Of a DNA stretch of 64,000 bases, positions 49,731 to 58,660 are shown one piece after another. The notes below the pieces were generated by a model that had not been told where the DNA came from, did no database searches, and saw only the letters and a program-made list of their open reading frames with translations. Numbering within the stretch: position 1 is the first letter of the stretch; every line of letters begins with the position of its first letter. The position numbers and the translations under genes were made by a program. The DNA is from Streptomyces sp. cf386 (GTDB lineage: Bacteria > Actinomycetota > Actinomycetes > Streptomycetales > Streptomycetaceae): positions 23,021 to 87,020 of the forward strand of contig NZ_FNHV01000032.1 in the NCBI RefSeq assembly GCF_900103585.1. Reading direction: 5' to 3'.

Positions 49731-52625
49731 ATGACAGAGACGGCGAGCGGTCCGGCACGGAGTTCCCGCGCCAAGGGCACCAAGGCGACCAAGGGACTGC
49801 GTATCGAGCGCATCCACACCACCCCCGGCGTGCACCCGTACGACGAGGTGGCCTGGGAGCGCCGTGACGTCGTCATGACCAACTGGCGCGACGGCTCGGT
49901 GAACTTCGAGCAGCGTGGCGTCGAGTTCCCCGACTTCTGGTCGGTGAACGCGGTCAACATCGTCACCAGCAAGTACTTCCGGGGCGCCGTCGGCACCCCG
50001 CAGCGCGAGGTGAGCCTCAAGCAGCTCATCGACCGCATCGTGAAGACGTATCGGAAGGCCGGCGAGGACTACAAGTACTTCGCCTCGCCCGCCGACGCAG
50101 AGATCTTCGAGCACGAGCTGGCCTACGCCCTCCTGCACCAGATCTTCAGCTTCAACAGCCCCGTCTGGTTCAACGTCGGTACGCCCCAGCCGCAGCAGGT
50201 CTCGGCCTGCTTCATCCTGGCCGTCGACGACTCCATGGAGTCGATCCTCGACTGGTACAAGGAAGAGGGCATGATCTTCAAGGGCGGCTCCGGCGCCGGC
50301 CTGAACCTCTCCCGCATCCGCTCCTCCAAGGAGCTGCTGTCCTCCGGCGGCAACGCCTCCGGTCCGGTCTCCTTCATGCGCGGTGCCGACGCCTCCGCAG
50401 GAACGATCAAGTCGGGCGGTGCCACCCGCCGCGCCGCCAAGATGGTCATCCTCGACGTCGACCACCCCGACATCGAGGACTTCATCGAGACCAAGGTGAA
50501 GGAAGAGGAGAAGATCCGCGCGCTGCGTGACGCGGGCTTCGACATGGACCTGGGCGGCGACGACATCACGTCCGTCCAGTACCAGAACGCCAACAACTCG
50601 GTCCGTGTGAACGACACGTTCATGAAGGCCGTGGAGTCGGGCGGCAAGTTCGGGCTGACGTCCCGCATGACCGGCGAGGTCATCGAGGAGGTCGACGCCA
50701 AGGCCCTGTTCCGGAAGATGGCCGAGGCCGCCTGGGCCTGCGCCGACCCGGGCATCCAGTACGACGACACCATCAACCACTGGCACACCTGCCCGGAGTC
50801 CGGCCGTATCAACGGCTCGAACCCCTGCAGCGAGTACATGCACCTGGACAACACGTCCTGCAACCTCGCCTCGCTGAACCTGATGAAGTTCCTGAAGGAC
50901 GACGGCAAGGGCAACCAGTCGTTCGAGGTCGAGCGCTTCGCGAAGGTCGTCGAGCTCGTCATCACCGCGATGGACATCTCCATCTGCTTCGCGGACTTCC
51001 CGACGCAGAAGATCGGTGAGAACACGCGCGCGTTCCGCCAGCTCGGCATCGGCTACGCCAACCTCGGCGCCCTGCTGATGGCGACCGGCCACGCCTACGA
51101 CTCCGACGGCGGCCGTGCCCTCGCAGGTGCCATCACCTCCCTGATGACCGGCACCTCGTACAAGCGCTCGGCCGAACTCGCCGCGGTCGTCGGCGCGTAC
51201 GACGGCTACGCCCGCAACGCCCAGCCGCACCTGCGCGTCATGAAGCAGCACGCCGACGCCAACACCACGGCCGTCCGCATGGACGACCTGGACACGCCGA
51301 TCTGGGCCGCGGCCACGGAGTCCTGGCAGGACGTGCTGCGTCTCGGTGAGAAGAACGGTTTCCGTAACTCCCAGGCGTCCGTCATCGCCCCGACCGGCAC
51401 CATCGGTCTTGCGATGTCCTGCGACACCACCGGTCTTGAGCCCGACCTCGCGCTGGTCAAGTTCAAGAAGCTGGTCGGCGGCGGCTCGATGCAGATCGTC
51501 AACGGCACGGTCCCGCAGGCCCTGCGCCGCCTGGGCTACCAGGAGGAGCAGATCGAGGCGATCGTCGCCCACATCGCCGAGAACGGCAATGTCGTCGACG
51601 CCCCCGGCCTCAAGCACGAGCACTACGAGGTGTTCGACTGCGCCATGGGCGAGCGTTCCATCTCCGCGATGGGCCACGTCCGCATGATGGCCGCGATTCA
51701 GCCGTGGATCTCCGGCGCCCTGTCCAAGACGGTCAACATGCCGGAGTCGGCGACCGTCGAGGAGGTCGAGGAGATCTACTTCGAGGCCTGGAAGATGGGC
51801 GTCAAGGCGCTCGCGATCTACCGTGACAACTGCAAGGTCGGCCAGCCCCTCTCCGCGAAGACCAAGGAGAAGGAGAAGACCGAGATCACGGAGAAGGCCG
51901 AGGCCACCATCCGTGAGACGGTTGAGAAGGTCGTCGAGTACCGCCCGGTCCGCAAGCGCCTCCCCAAGGGCCGTCCCGGCATCACGACGTCCTTCACGGT
52001 CGGCGGCGCCGAGGGCTACATGACCGCCAACTCCTACCCGGACGACGGTCTCGGCGAGGTCTTCCTGAAGATGTCCAAGCAGGGCTCGACTCTCGCGGGC
52101 ATGATGGACGCCTTCTCGATCGCCGTCTCGGTGGGTCTGCAGTACGGCGTGCCGCTGGAGACGTACGTCTCGAAGTTCACCAACATGCGCTTCGAGCCGG
52201 CCGGCATGACAGACGACCCGGATGTGCGGATGGCGCAGTCGATCGTCGACTACATCTTCCGCCGCCTGGCGCTCGACTTCCTTCCCTTCGAGACGCGCTC
52301 CGCGCTCGGCATCCACTCCGCCGAGGAGCGCCAGCGTCACCTGGAGACGGGTTCGTACGAGCCCTCCGAGGACGAGGTCGACGTCGAGGGCCTGGCCCAG
52401 TCGGCGCCGCGCGCCCAGGAGCTCAAGGCCGTCGCCGCCCCGAAGTCCGACGCCGAGGTGGCCAAGCCCGCCCCGCAGCAGGCGCACACCAGCGCCGAGC
52501 TGGTCGAGATGCAGCTGGGCATCCAGGCCGACGCCCCGCTGTGCTTCTCCTGCGGTACGAAGATGCAGCGGGCCGGCTCCTGCTACATCTGCGAGGGCTG
52601 CGGCTCGACGAGCGGCTGCAGCTGA
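49731..52625 (+). CDS. nrdJ: Adenosylcobalamin-dependent (class II) ribonucleotide reductase NrdJ
   Basis: A 964-residue vitamin-B12-dependent reductase making deoxyribonucleotides without oxygen. Features: active-site Cys in VSACFILAVDD, glycine-rich KGGSGAGLNLSRIRSS, NPCSEYMHLDNTSCNLASLN, the catalytic loop SVIAPTGTIGLAMSCDTTGL, and the C-terminal thiol/zinc tail CFSCGTKMQRAGSCYICEGC. ATG 49731 is preceded by GGGAGGC. Streptomyces also have an oxygen-dependent class I enzyme elsewhere; NrdR coordinates the two. Confidence 0.97.
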   Translation: MTETASGPARSSRAKGTKATKGLRIERIHTTPGVHPYDEVAWERRDVVMTNWRDGSVNFEQRGVEFPDFWSVNAVNIVTSKYFRGAVGTPQREVSLKQLIDRIVKTYRKAGEDYKYFASPADAEIFEHELAYALLHQIFSFNSPVWFNVGTPQPQQVSACFILAVDDSMESILDWYKEEGMIFKGGSGAGLNLSRIRSSKELLSSGGNASGPVSFMRGADASAGTIKSGGATRRAAKMVILDVDHPDIEDFIETKVKEEEKIRALRDAGFDMDLGGDDITSVQYQNANNSVRVNDTFMKAVESGGKFGLTSRMTGEVIEEVDAKALFRKMAEAAWACADPGIQYDDTINHWHTCPESGRINGSNPCSEYMHLDNTSCNLASLNLMKFLKDDGKGNQSFEVERFAKVVELVITAMDISICFADFPTQKIGENTRAFRQLGIGYANLGALLMATGHAYDSDGGRALAGAITSLMTGTSYKRSAELAAVVGAYDGYARNAQPHLRVMKQHADANTTAVRMDDLDTPIWAAATESWQDVLRLGEKNGFRNSQASVIAPTGTIGLAMSCDTTGLEPDLALVKFKKLVGGGSMQIVNGTVPQALRRLGYQEEQIEAIVAHIAENGNVVDAPGLKHEHYEVFDCAMGERSISAMGHVRMMAAIQPWISGALSKTVNMPESATVEEVEEIYFEAWKMGVKALAIYRDNCKVGQPLSAKTKEKEKTEITEKAEATIRETVEKVVEYRPVRKRLPKGRPGITTSFTVGGAEGYMTANSYPDDGLGEVFLKMSKQGSTLAGMMDAFSIAVSVGLQYGVPLETYVSKFTNMRFEPAGMTDDPDVRMAQSIVDYIFRRLALDFLPFETRSALGIHSAEERQRHLETGSYEPSEDEVDVEGLAQSAPRAQELKAVAAPKSDAEVAKPAPQQAHTSAELVEMQLGIQADAPLCFSCGTKMQRAGSCYICEGCGSTSGCS

Positions 52626-52691
52626 CGCCGGGCAGGGGCATCGCCCCGGCCGTCGGGTAGTCCTTGAGGGGACCTGACGGAAGGTCATACA

Positions 52692-52724
52692 GGAGGGGCG
52701 CCGACCATGTGTCGGCGCCCCTCC
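52692..52724. terminator. Bidirectional terminator between nrdJ and the TerD gene
   Basis: A perfect 14-bp stem (52692-52705 with 52711-52724) with loop CATGT, lying between convergent genes that end at 52625 and 52779. Confidence 0.93.
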
Positions 52725-52778
52725 TTGCCGTATGCCCACGCGCGTGGCGGTGTTCGGCCCCGCATGTGGAAGCGCGTC

Positions 52779-53309
52779 CTACGGTTGGCGCCTGCCCATG
52801 GTCGCCGTGAACGTCCCCGGATCGTCCTCGAAACCGTGGATGCCGGGGCGGAACTCCCACGTGCCCGAATCCTGGCGTACGAACTCCGCGACCGTCGTCG
52901 CCGTCGAACCGAGGACGCCGCCGAAGTCGTCCTCGGCGAGGACGGTGTACTCCTCGCGGATGCGCAGAGCCGGTTTGATGACGCTGACGAAGGTGCGCTT
53001 CGCGGGGTGTTGCTGGATCAGGACGCCGACCATCACGCGCGCGTACCGGCTGTCGAGCCGGTTGAGCTCCAGCGTCATGACCTCGTCCCAGCCGAAGCCC
53101 TTGCCGTCCTTGCTGTCCCGGTTGAGATAGATGGTGCCGTCGGGCGAGCGGCTGTCGAAGTGCACCACGTAAGCCGGATCGCCGTACGGGTCGCTCGCCA
53201 GATAGGTCGCGGCGACGATATCCAGGTCGGTGGGCGGTTGCCCGGTCTGACTGGGATCCCACTTGACCGAGATCTCGACCTTCCGGATCCCCTTGTTGAT
53301 GGCGCTCAC
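52779..53309 (-). CDS. TerD-family protein
   Basis: A 176-residue TerD-like protein. Typical segments are VEISVKWDPSQTGQPPTDLD, YVVHFDSRSPDGTIYLNRDS and GWDEVMTLELNRLDSRYARV, with Asp residues that in relatives bind calcium. Relatives act in tellurite/stress responses and in Streptomyces differentiation. It stands alone here rather than in a ter cluster. ATG start at 53309. Confidence 0.88.
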   Translation of the reverse strand: MSAINKGIRKVEISVKWDPSQTGQPPTDLDIVAATYLASDPYGDPAYVVHFDSRSPDGTIYLNRDSKDGKGFGWDEVMTLELNRLDSRYARVMVGVLIQQHPAKRTFVSVIKPALRIREEYTVLAEDDFGGVLGSTATTVAEFVRQDSGTWEFRPGIHGFEDDPGTFTATMGRRQP

Positions 53310-53465
53310 CAGGCTTCCCCTTCCCCGTTCCGCTTATGCCCTCAGCCTGAACTGCCCAGCAGAAGAGGCCGGTTGTCCATCCTGCCACGCGCGCGGGATC
53401 GTGCGCCGGGGAGCTCTGAGGTCGAGCGTGACCGACGCCACGCTCCGTGGCCTTACCATGGCGCG

Positions 53466-54071
53466 GTGCTGGTCAAGTGGATTCGCTGCACCGTGGTGGA
53501 CCGCCGCGGCTTCGAGCGGGGGCAGCGAAAATGGGCGGGGCTTCTGGGGGAGCCGGGATTTCGGGGGCAGGGAGGTGGCTGGAGCCGGGGGCGGCAGGGG
53601 GTTGCGCACATCTTCTCGTTCTGGGAGAGCCGCTCCTTCTACGACTCCTTCATGGCCCGCTCCCACGACAGGCTGGCGGCGGCCCAGTCGGGCACCTACA
53701 AGGACATGCAGGTCAAACTCTTCGACTACCGCTTCGACGTGAAGACCGGCTTCGAGCCGCGCTTCACCGAGGCTGACCTCGTAAGGGTGGCGCACTGTCG
53801 TGTGCACGAGGAGCGCGCCGAGCATTTCACGCTGATGCAGGAGAAGGTCTGGAACCCCGCGATGGCCGGTTCGCCGGGCATGGTCCGCGGACTGTTCGGC
53901 GAGGCGCCCGGCCATGAGTTCCTGGTGCTGTCCATGTGGCAGTCGGCTGCGGAGCACGGCAAGTACCGCACCGAGCGCGTGGAGCGACTGGCGTTGAGAG
54001 CCCAGATCGAGGCGGACGTCGCGGCTCTGACGGGTGACATCGTGGCGCTCGAACCCACCTGGATCGTTTGA
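53466..54071 (+). CDS. YdbC-like / DUF4937 domain protein
   Basis: A 201-residue protein that starts MLVKWIRCTVVDRRGFERGQ from GTG 53466 and contains VAHIFSFWESRSFYDSFMAR, then a second related half (VAHCRVHEERAEHFTLMQEK). The two halves suggest a duplicated ferredoxin-like (ABM-type) fold, as in YdbC proteins. No function is known. It is divergent from the TerD gene. Confidence 0.78.
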   Translation: MLVKWIRCTVVDRRGFERGQRKWAGLLGEPGFRGQGGGWSRGRQGVAHIFSFWESRSFYDSFMARSHDRLAAAQSGTYKDMQVKLFDYRFDVKTGFEPRFTEADLVRVAHCRVHEERAEHFTLMQEKVWNPAMAGSPGMVRGLFGEAPGHEFLVLSMWQSAAEHGKYRTERVERLALRAQIEADVAALTGDIVALEPTWIV

Positions 54072-54190
54072 ATTCCGGACCTGTTAAGCGCGCTCTCTGA
54101 TGGGGCCGATGGTGCAGGAAATGTGTGACCTACGCCGTATGGGGCCCGTACGAGTGCTCGATCGGCCCTCACTCGATCTAGGGTCTTGGC

Positions 54191-54850
54191 ATGGCACGAC
54201 CACGGCGCATCATCCTTGTCCGGCACGGCGAGTCAACGGGCAATGTTGATGACACCGTGTACGAGCGTGAGCCCGACCACGCCCTTGCCCTGACCGAGCG
54301 GGGTTGGCGGCAGGCCGAGGAGACGGGAAAACGGCTGCGGGAGGAGCTCGGCCGGGAACGCGTCAGCGTGTATGTCTCGCCCTACCGCCGTACGCACGAG
54401 ACGCTGCGCGCCTTCCACCTGGACCCCGAGCTCATACGGGTGCGCGAGGAGCCCCGGCTGCGCGAGCAGGACTGGGGAAACTGGCAGGACCGCGACGACG
54501 TCCGCCTCCAGAAGTCCTACCGGGACGCCTACGGCCACTTCTTCTACCGCTTCGCGCAGGGCGAGTCCGGCGCCGATGTGTACGACCGGGTCGGCAACTT
54601 CCTGGAGAGCCTGTACCGCAGCTTCGAGGCCCCCGACCATCCGCCGAACGTGCTGCTCGTGACCCACGGCCTGGCCATGCGGCTGTTCTGCATGCGCTGG
54701 TTCCACTGGACGGTCGCGGAGTTCGAGTCGCTGTCGAACCCCGGGAACGCGGAGATGCGGATGCTCGTTCTCGGGGACGACGGCAAGTACACGCTTGACC
54801 GGCCTTTCGAACGATGGCGAGATCCGGAACCGTACGGGATCACCGGATAG
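54191..54850 (+). CDS. Histidine phosphatase (phosphoglycerate mutase-like) family protein
   Basis: A 219-residue branch 1 histidine phosphatase. The phospho-accepting His is in ILVRHGESTGNV near residue 12; the Arg is in VYVSPYRRTHETL, the acid in LREQDWGNWQDR, and the second His in LLVTHGLAMRLF. Substrate unknown; the resemblance to cofactor-dependent mutases does not imply glycolysis. ATG at 54191. The ADP-ribosylglycohydrolase gene follows after 12 bases, so they are probably co-transcribed. Confidence 0.92.
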   Translation: MARPRRIILVRHGESTGNVDDTVYEREPDHALALTERGWRQAEETGKRLREELGRERVSVYVSPYRRTHETLRAFHLDPELIRVREEPRLREQDWGNWQDRDDVRLQKSYRDAYGHFFYRFAQGESGADVYDRVGNFLESLYRSFEAPDHPPNVLLVTHGLAMRLFCMRWFHWTVAEFESLSNPGNAEMRMLVLGDDGKYTLDRPFERWRDPEPYGITG

Positions 54851-54862
54851 AGTGGCAGGGCG

Positions 54863-55768
54863 ATGACCGCTGACTCCTCTACCGAAGGGCGCCTGGAGCG
54901 CGCCCTCGCCAGCCTGCGCGGACTCGCGGTGGGGGACGCGCTGGGCTCACAGTTCTTCGTGCCGGTGAACTACCCGCTGCTCAAGCGCCGCGAGCTGCCC
55001 TCCGGCCCCTGGCAGTGGACGGACGACACGGAGATGGCCTGCTCCGTGGTCGCCGTCCTGGCCACCCACCACCGCATCGACCAGGACGCTCTGGCCCGCT
55101 CCTTCGCCGAGCACCACGACTTCGACCGGGGCTACGGCCCTGCGGTCAACCGGCTGCTGCGCCTGATCCGGGAGGGCGGGGACTGGCGCGAGCTCTCGGC
55201 CGCGCTCTTCAACGGACAGGGGTCCTGGGGCAACGGCGCCGCGATGCGCATCGCGCCCCTCGGCGCCTGGTACGCGGACGACCCGGAGCAGGCGACCCAC
55301 CAGGCCGAGATCTCGGCCTACCCCACGCATCAGCACCGCGAGGCCGTGGTCGGTGCCATGGCCGTCGCCGCGGCTGCCTCGCTGGCCGCCGCACCCGGCG
55401 GTCCGCCCAGCCCCGGGGCGCTCCTCGACGACGTCGTCGCCCTGGTCCCGAAGAGCGCGGTCGGAGCGGGCTTGCGGCGCGCCCGCGACATGCTCGACTA
55501 CGACGACGCGGCCACCGTCGCGGCTGTGCTCGGCTGCGGGCGGCGTACGACGGCTCACGACACCGTGCCCTTCGCGCTCTGGTCGGCCGCACGGGCTCTC
55601 GGTGACTACGAGCAGGCCTTTTGGACGACCGCCCAGGTCGGCGGTGACGTGGACACCACGTGCGCCATCGTGGGCGGCGTGATCGGCTCCGGGAAGGCCG
55701 GGGCGGTGCCGTCCGAGTGGGCGGGGCGGACCGAGGCATTCCCGGAATGGATGCCGACGTCGGCGTAG
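54863..55768 (+). CDS. ADP-ribosylglycohydrolase family protein
   Basis: A 301-residue DraG/ARH-type hydrolase removing ADP-ribose from proteins or small acceptors. Metal-site motifs are RGLAVGDALGSQFF at the N-terminus, WTDDTEMACSVV near residue 52, GNGAAMRIAPLG near residue 130 and VGGDVDTTCAIVGGVIGSG near the C-terminus. ATG at 54863, 12 bases after the phosphatase stop. No partner ADP-ribosyltransferase is adjacent. Confidence 0.92.
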   Translation: MTADSSTEGRLERALASLRGLAVGDALGSQFFVPVNYPLLKRRELPSGPWQWTDDTEMACSVVAVLATHHRIDQDALARSFAEHHDFDRGYGPAVNRLLRLIREGGDWRELSAALFNGQGSWGNGAAMRIAPLGAWYADDPEQATHQAEISAYPTHQHREAVVGAMAVAAAASLAAAPGGPPSPGALLDDVVALVPKSAVGAGLRRARDMLDYDDAATVAAVLGCGRRTTAHDTVPFALWSAARALGDYEQAFWTTAQVGGDVDTTCAIVGGVIGSGKAGAVPSEWAGRTEAFPEWMPTSA

Positions 55769-56139
55769 CGCGGCGCCTCTGATCGGTCCGAATCCTCGCT
55801 CGGCCGAATCGTTGAAATCCTAGAATAACTTTCTGTGCACGCTGGGAACTCTGCGTGACCACCGGTCCGTTGTCGTGGCAGTTGCTGTGCGACCGCTGGG
55901 GCCGCACAAGCAGGGACACGCGAGGGGCGCAGGGGGTGGGATGTATGGGGACCATGTCGGTGCTGGGTGCGCTGATCGTCTTTGCGGCTGCCGGGTGGGG
56001 CGCGCTTCGGCTTCTCTGTGTCACCGTGGGCGACCCGACGTCGGTCGTCGTGAGGGTGGTGCGGATGGCCGGCTCGTCGTCGCCGTCGGTCCCCCGGACG
56101 CGATCCGGCCATCCGCGGCCCTTCGCGGGCCCGGCCGGG
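55769..56139. other. Intergenic region between the glycohydrolase and MFS genes
   Basis: This 371-base stretch lies between convergent genes. A frame from ATG 55945 begins with a membrane-like segment (SVLGALIVFAAAGWGALRLL) preceded by AGGGGGTGGGA, but then runs into antisense of the MFS gene; it could be a remnant of a small membrane protein gene. Nothing else is supported. Confidence 0.4.
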
Positions 56140-57687
56140 TCAGCCGGCCATCGGACCCGCCGTTCCGGCGAGGGCTTCCAGGTCGCTCTTGCGGACCCGG
56201 ATCACCAACCACGCGGTGGCCAGGGCGAGTACGGCCATCGCGGCGGCGGCCACGAAGCCCATCGAGATGCCCTGCGTGAGTACTTCGTGACCCCACGGGC
56301 CGGGCAGCTGCTGCGTCTTGGCGAACTCCGCCTTCTGTTCGGGCGACGCCTGGGCCATGAACGCCGGCAGTTGCTTCTCGGCCTCGTCCTTGCTGGCCGA
56401 GCCGAACACCGTCGTCAGGATGGACAGCCCGAGCGAACCGCCCACCTGCTGCGTGGCGTTGAGCAGCCCGGACGCGGCACCGGCCTCGTGCTGGGCCACG
56501 CCGGAGACCGCGGTGATCGTCAGGGTCACGAAGTTCAGGCCCATGCCGAAGCCGAACAGGAGCATCGGCCCGAGCACTCCGCCGACATACGAGCTGTCGG
56601 CACTGATGAGCGTCTGCCAGGCCAGTCCGGCCGCCGTGAGTGCCGAGCCCACGACCATGAACGGCTTGGGGCCGAGCACCGGCAGGAAGCGCTGGGAGAG
56701 GCCCGCTCCGAGCGCGATGACGACCGTCACCGGCAGGAAGGCGAGACCGGCCTCGATCGGGCTGTACAGCAGCACGTTCTGCACGAACAGCACGATGTAG
56801 AAGAACATGCCGAACATCGCCGCGGCCAGGCTGAGCATGATCACGTACGTGCCCGAGCGGTTGCGGTCGGCGAACATTCTGAGCGGGGTGATCGGCTCCT
56901 TGGCCCGCGACTCGATGAACGCGAAGGCCAGCAGCAGGACCACCGCGGCGCCGAAGGAACCTATGGTCAGGCTGTCCCGCCAGCCCTCGTCCGCCGCGCG
57001 GATGAAGCCGTAGACCAGGGCGGCCATGCCCGTCGTCGAGGTCAGCGCGCCCGCTATGTCGAAGCGACCGGTGTGCCGTTCGGACTCGCTGATGTACAGC
57101 GGGGTGAGCACAGCGATCACGATGCCGATCGGCACGTTGACGAAAAGCACCCACCGCCAGTCGAGCCACTCGGTCAGCATGCCGCCCGCGAGCAGGCCGA
57201 TGGCGCCACCGCCTGCGGAGACGGCGGCGAAGACGCCGAACGCGCGGTTGCGTTCCGGGCCTTCGGGGAACGTGGTGGTGATGAGCGCCAGCGAGGTGGG
57301 CGACGCGATCGCGCCCCCCACGCCCTGGAGCACGCGTGCGGCCAACAACTGCCAGGGTTCCTGGGCGAGTCCGCCGAGCAGCGAGGCGAGGGTGAAGAGC
57401 AGGATGCCGGTCATGAAGACCCGGCGGCGCCCGAGGATGTCACCGGCGCGGCCGCCGAGAAGCAGCAGACCGCCGAAGGTGAGCGTGTAGGCGCTGACGA
57501 CCCAGGTGAGGTCGGTGGTGCTGAACTTGAGCGCGTCTTGAATGTGCGGGAGCGCGATGTTCACAATCGTCGCGTCGAGTACCACCATGAGTTGGCAGGC
57601 CGCGATGACGGTGAGCGCGATGCCGGGATGCCCCTCCCGGCGGGCCGCACCTGGTTTCTGATCCTTGATCAACTGAGAGGTTGTCAC
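56140..57687 (-). CDS. MFS drug-efflux transporter, DHA2 (EmrB/QacA) family
   Basis: A 515-residue proton antiporter with about 14 membrane segments. Family motifs are VVLDATIVNIALPHIQDAL (motif D1), GGRAGDILGRRRVF (motif A) and VLQGVGGAIASPTSLAL (motif B), plus motif C-like GGGAIGLLAGGMLTEWLDWR. ATG at 57687. It is divergent from a TetR regulator, with two identical-arm operators between them, so it is almost certainly repressed by that regulator and induced by its substrate. The exported compound is unknown. Confidence 0.94.
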   Translation of the reverse strand: MTTSQLIKDQKPGAARREGHPGIALTVIAACQLMVVLDATIVNIALPHIQDALKFSTTDLTWVVSAYTLTFGGLLLLGGRAGDILGRRRVFMTGILLFTLASLLGGLAQEPWQLLAARVLQGVGGAIASPTSLALITTTFPEGPERNRAFGVFAAVSAGGGAIGLLAGGMLTEWLDWRWVLFVNVPIGIVIAVLTPLYISESERHTGRFDIAGALTSTTGMAALVYGFIRAADEGWRDSLTIGSFGAAVVLLLAFAFIESRAKEPITPLRMFADRNRSGTYVIMLSLAAAMFGMFFYIVLFVQNVLLYSPIEAGLAFLPVTVVIALGAGLSQRFLPVLGPKPFMVVGSALTAAGLAWQTLISADSSYVGGVLGPMLLFGFGMGLNFVTLTITAVSGVAQHEAGAASGLLNATQQVGGSLGLSILTTVFGSASKDEAEKQLPAFMAQASPEQKAEFAKTQQLPGPWGHEVLTQGISMGFVAAAAMAVLALATAWLVIRVRKSDLEALAGTAGPMAG

Positions 57688-57710
57688 TATGGGTCCCCCA
57701 CAAGAGCGTT

Positions 57711-57730
57711 AGTGAACGCTCGCGTTCACT
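57711..57730. promoter_or_regulatory. TetR operator 1
   Basis: AGTGAACGCTCGCGTTCACT: nine-base arms AGTGAACGC/GCGTTCACT around two bases. It lies 24 bases upstream of the MFS start codon. The second copy has the same arms. Confidence 0.88.
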
Positions 57731-57758
57731 GTCGCGTCAACCGTAGTGAGTCCCCAGT

Positions 57759-57778
57759 AGTGAACGCAAGCGTTCACT
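57759..57778. promoter_or_regulatory. TetR operator 2
   Basis: AGTGAACGCAAGCGTTCACT has arms identical to operator 1; only the central bases differ. The two centres are 48 bases apart. Two equal sites suggest one TetR dimer (or dimer pair) controls each divergent promoter. Confidence 0.88.
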
Positions 57779-57846
57779 TGCGTCGTCACCGCGCGGTGCG
57801 TTCCCCGCAGTTGCCGCGTGGTGGTGGTTCCCTGTTCCCCGTAGTC

Positions 57847-57900
57847 CCCAAAGTCCCGGCAATACCCAAAGTCCCCGCAATACCCGAAGTCCCTGAAATC
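57847..57900 (+). repeat. 18-bp imperfect tandem repeat in the TetR 5' region
   Basis: Three units of CCCAAAGTCCCGGCAATA type lie at 57847-57864, 57865-57882 and 57883-57900, the last more diverged. They lie just upstream of the TetR ribosome site and outside its reading frame. Confidence 0.85.
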
Positions 57901-57931
57901 CCCGCTTCCCTTGTTCGTTGGAGACGCTCAG

Positions 57932-58555
57932 ATGGATACCTCGCGCTGGACGGCCGCCCCCGCTCAGGCGGCCTCCCTCCGTCGGCGCGGTGCTGTGCTC
58001 GAACGCGCGATCCTCGATTCCGCGCTGGAACAGCTCAGTACGGTCGGCTGGAACGGCCTCACGATGGAGGGCGTCGCCGCCGGAGCTCAGACCGGCAAGG
58101 CCGCCGTCTATCGCCGTTGGCCGTCCAAGGAGGATCTCGTCGCCGATGCGCTGCGGGCCGGACTGCCGAGCTTCGAGTCGGCTCCCGACCTGGGGAGTGT
58201 GCGCGAGGATCTGCTCCAGCTGTGCCGGCAGGCGCGGGAGGCGATGTTCTCACGCCCGGGATTCGCGCTGCGCTCGGTGATTCACGAATGCGACCGCCTC
58301 CAGGCCGAGCGCTTTCATGGCGTGATCTTCGAGGGGGTCGTGGAGCCGACGCTCGCATTGCTTCGGGAGGTGATCACTCGTGGAATAGAGCGGGGTGAGG
58401 TGCGGTCCGATGCGGCGAACGGCTATGTCTTCGATGCCATTCCGGCGATGATGATGTACCGGTCAAAGATGTGCGCGAGCGAATGGAACGATCGGGATCT
58501 GGAGGAGATGATCGACCAGTTGATGGTTCCGCTGCTCCGTCCGGCGGGGCTCTGA
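57932..58555 (+). CDS. TetR-family transcriptional regulator
   Basis: A 207-residue regulator. The helix-turn-helix is near residues 30-70 (LERAILDSALEQLSTVGWNG; TMEGVAAGAQTGKAAVYRRW; SKEDLVADAL), followed by an all-alpha ligand domain. ATG 57932 is preceded by TTGGAGA; the TTG at 57911 is less likely. It probably represses itself and the divergent MFS gene through the two palindromes at 57711-57778. Confidence 0.93.
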   Translation: MDTSRWTAAPAQAASLRRRGAVLERAILDSALEQLSTVGWNGLTMEGVAAGAQTGKAAVYRRWPSKEDLVADALRAGLPSFESAPDLGSVREDLLQLCRQAREAMFSRPGFALRSVIHECDRLQAERFHGVIFEGVVEPTLALLREVITRGIERGEVRSDAANGYVFDAIPAMMMYRSKMCASEWNDRDLEEMIDQLMVPLLRPAGL

Positions 58556-58660
58556 TGTACCGCTCGGTGGGGTGCTGAGCGATCACTTCGGCGGCCTGGA
58601 GGTTGCTTCGGTGAACCAGGGTGTCGAAGCGGGTTCCGGGCGGCGTAGGCTAAGGGCGCC

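Noticed and set aside
49377..52739. 1120-codon minus-strand open frame
   Set aside because: It is antisense to nrdJ; the product is repetitive Leu/Gly/Val/Asp-rich sequence with no homology that I recognise.
55855..58398. 847-codon plus-strand open frame
   Set aside because: It covers the antisense of the MFS gene and an out-of-frame part of the TetR gene; neither part resembles a protein family.
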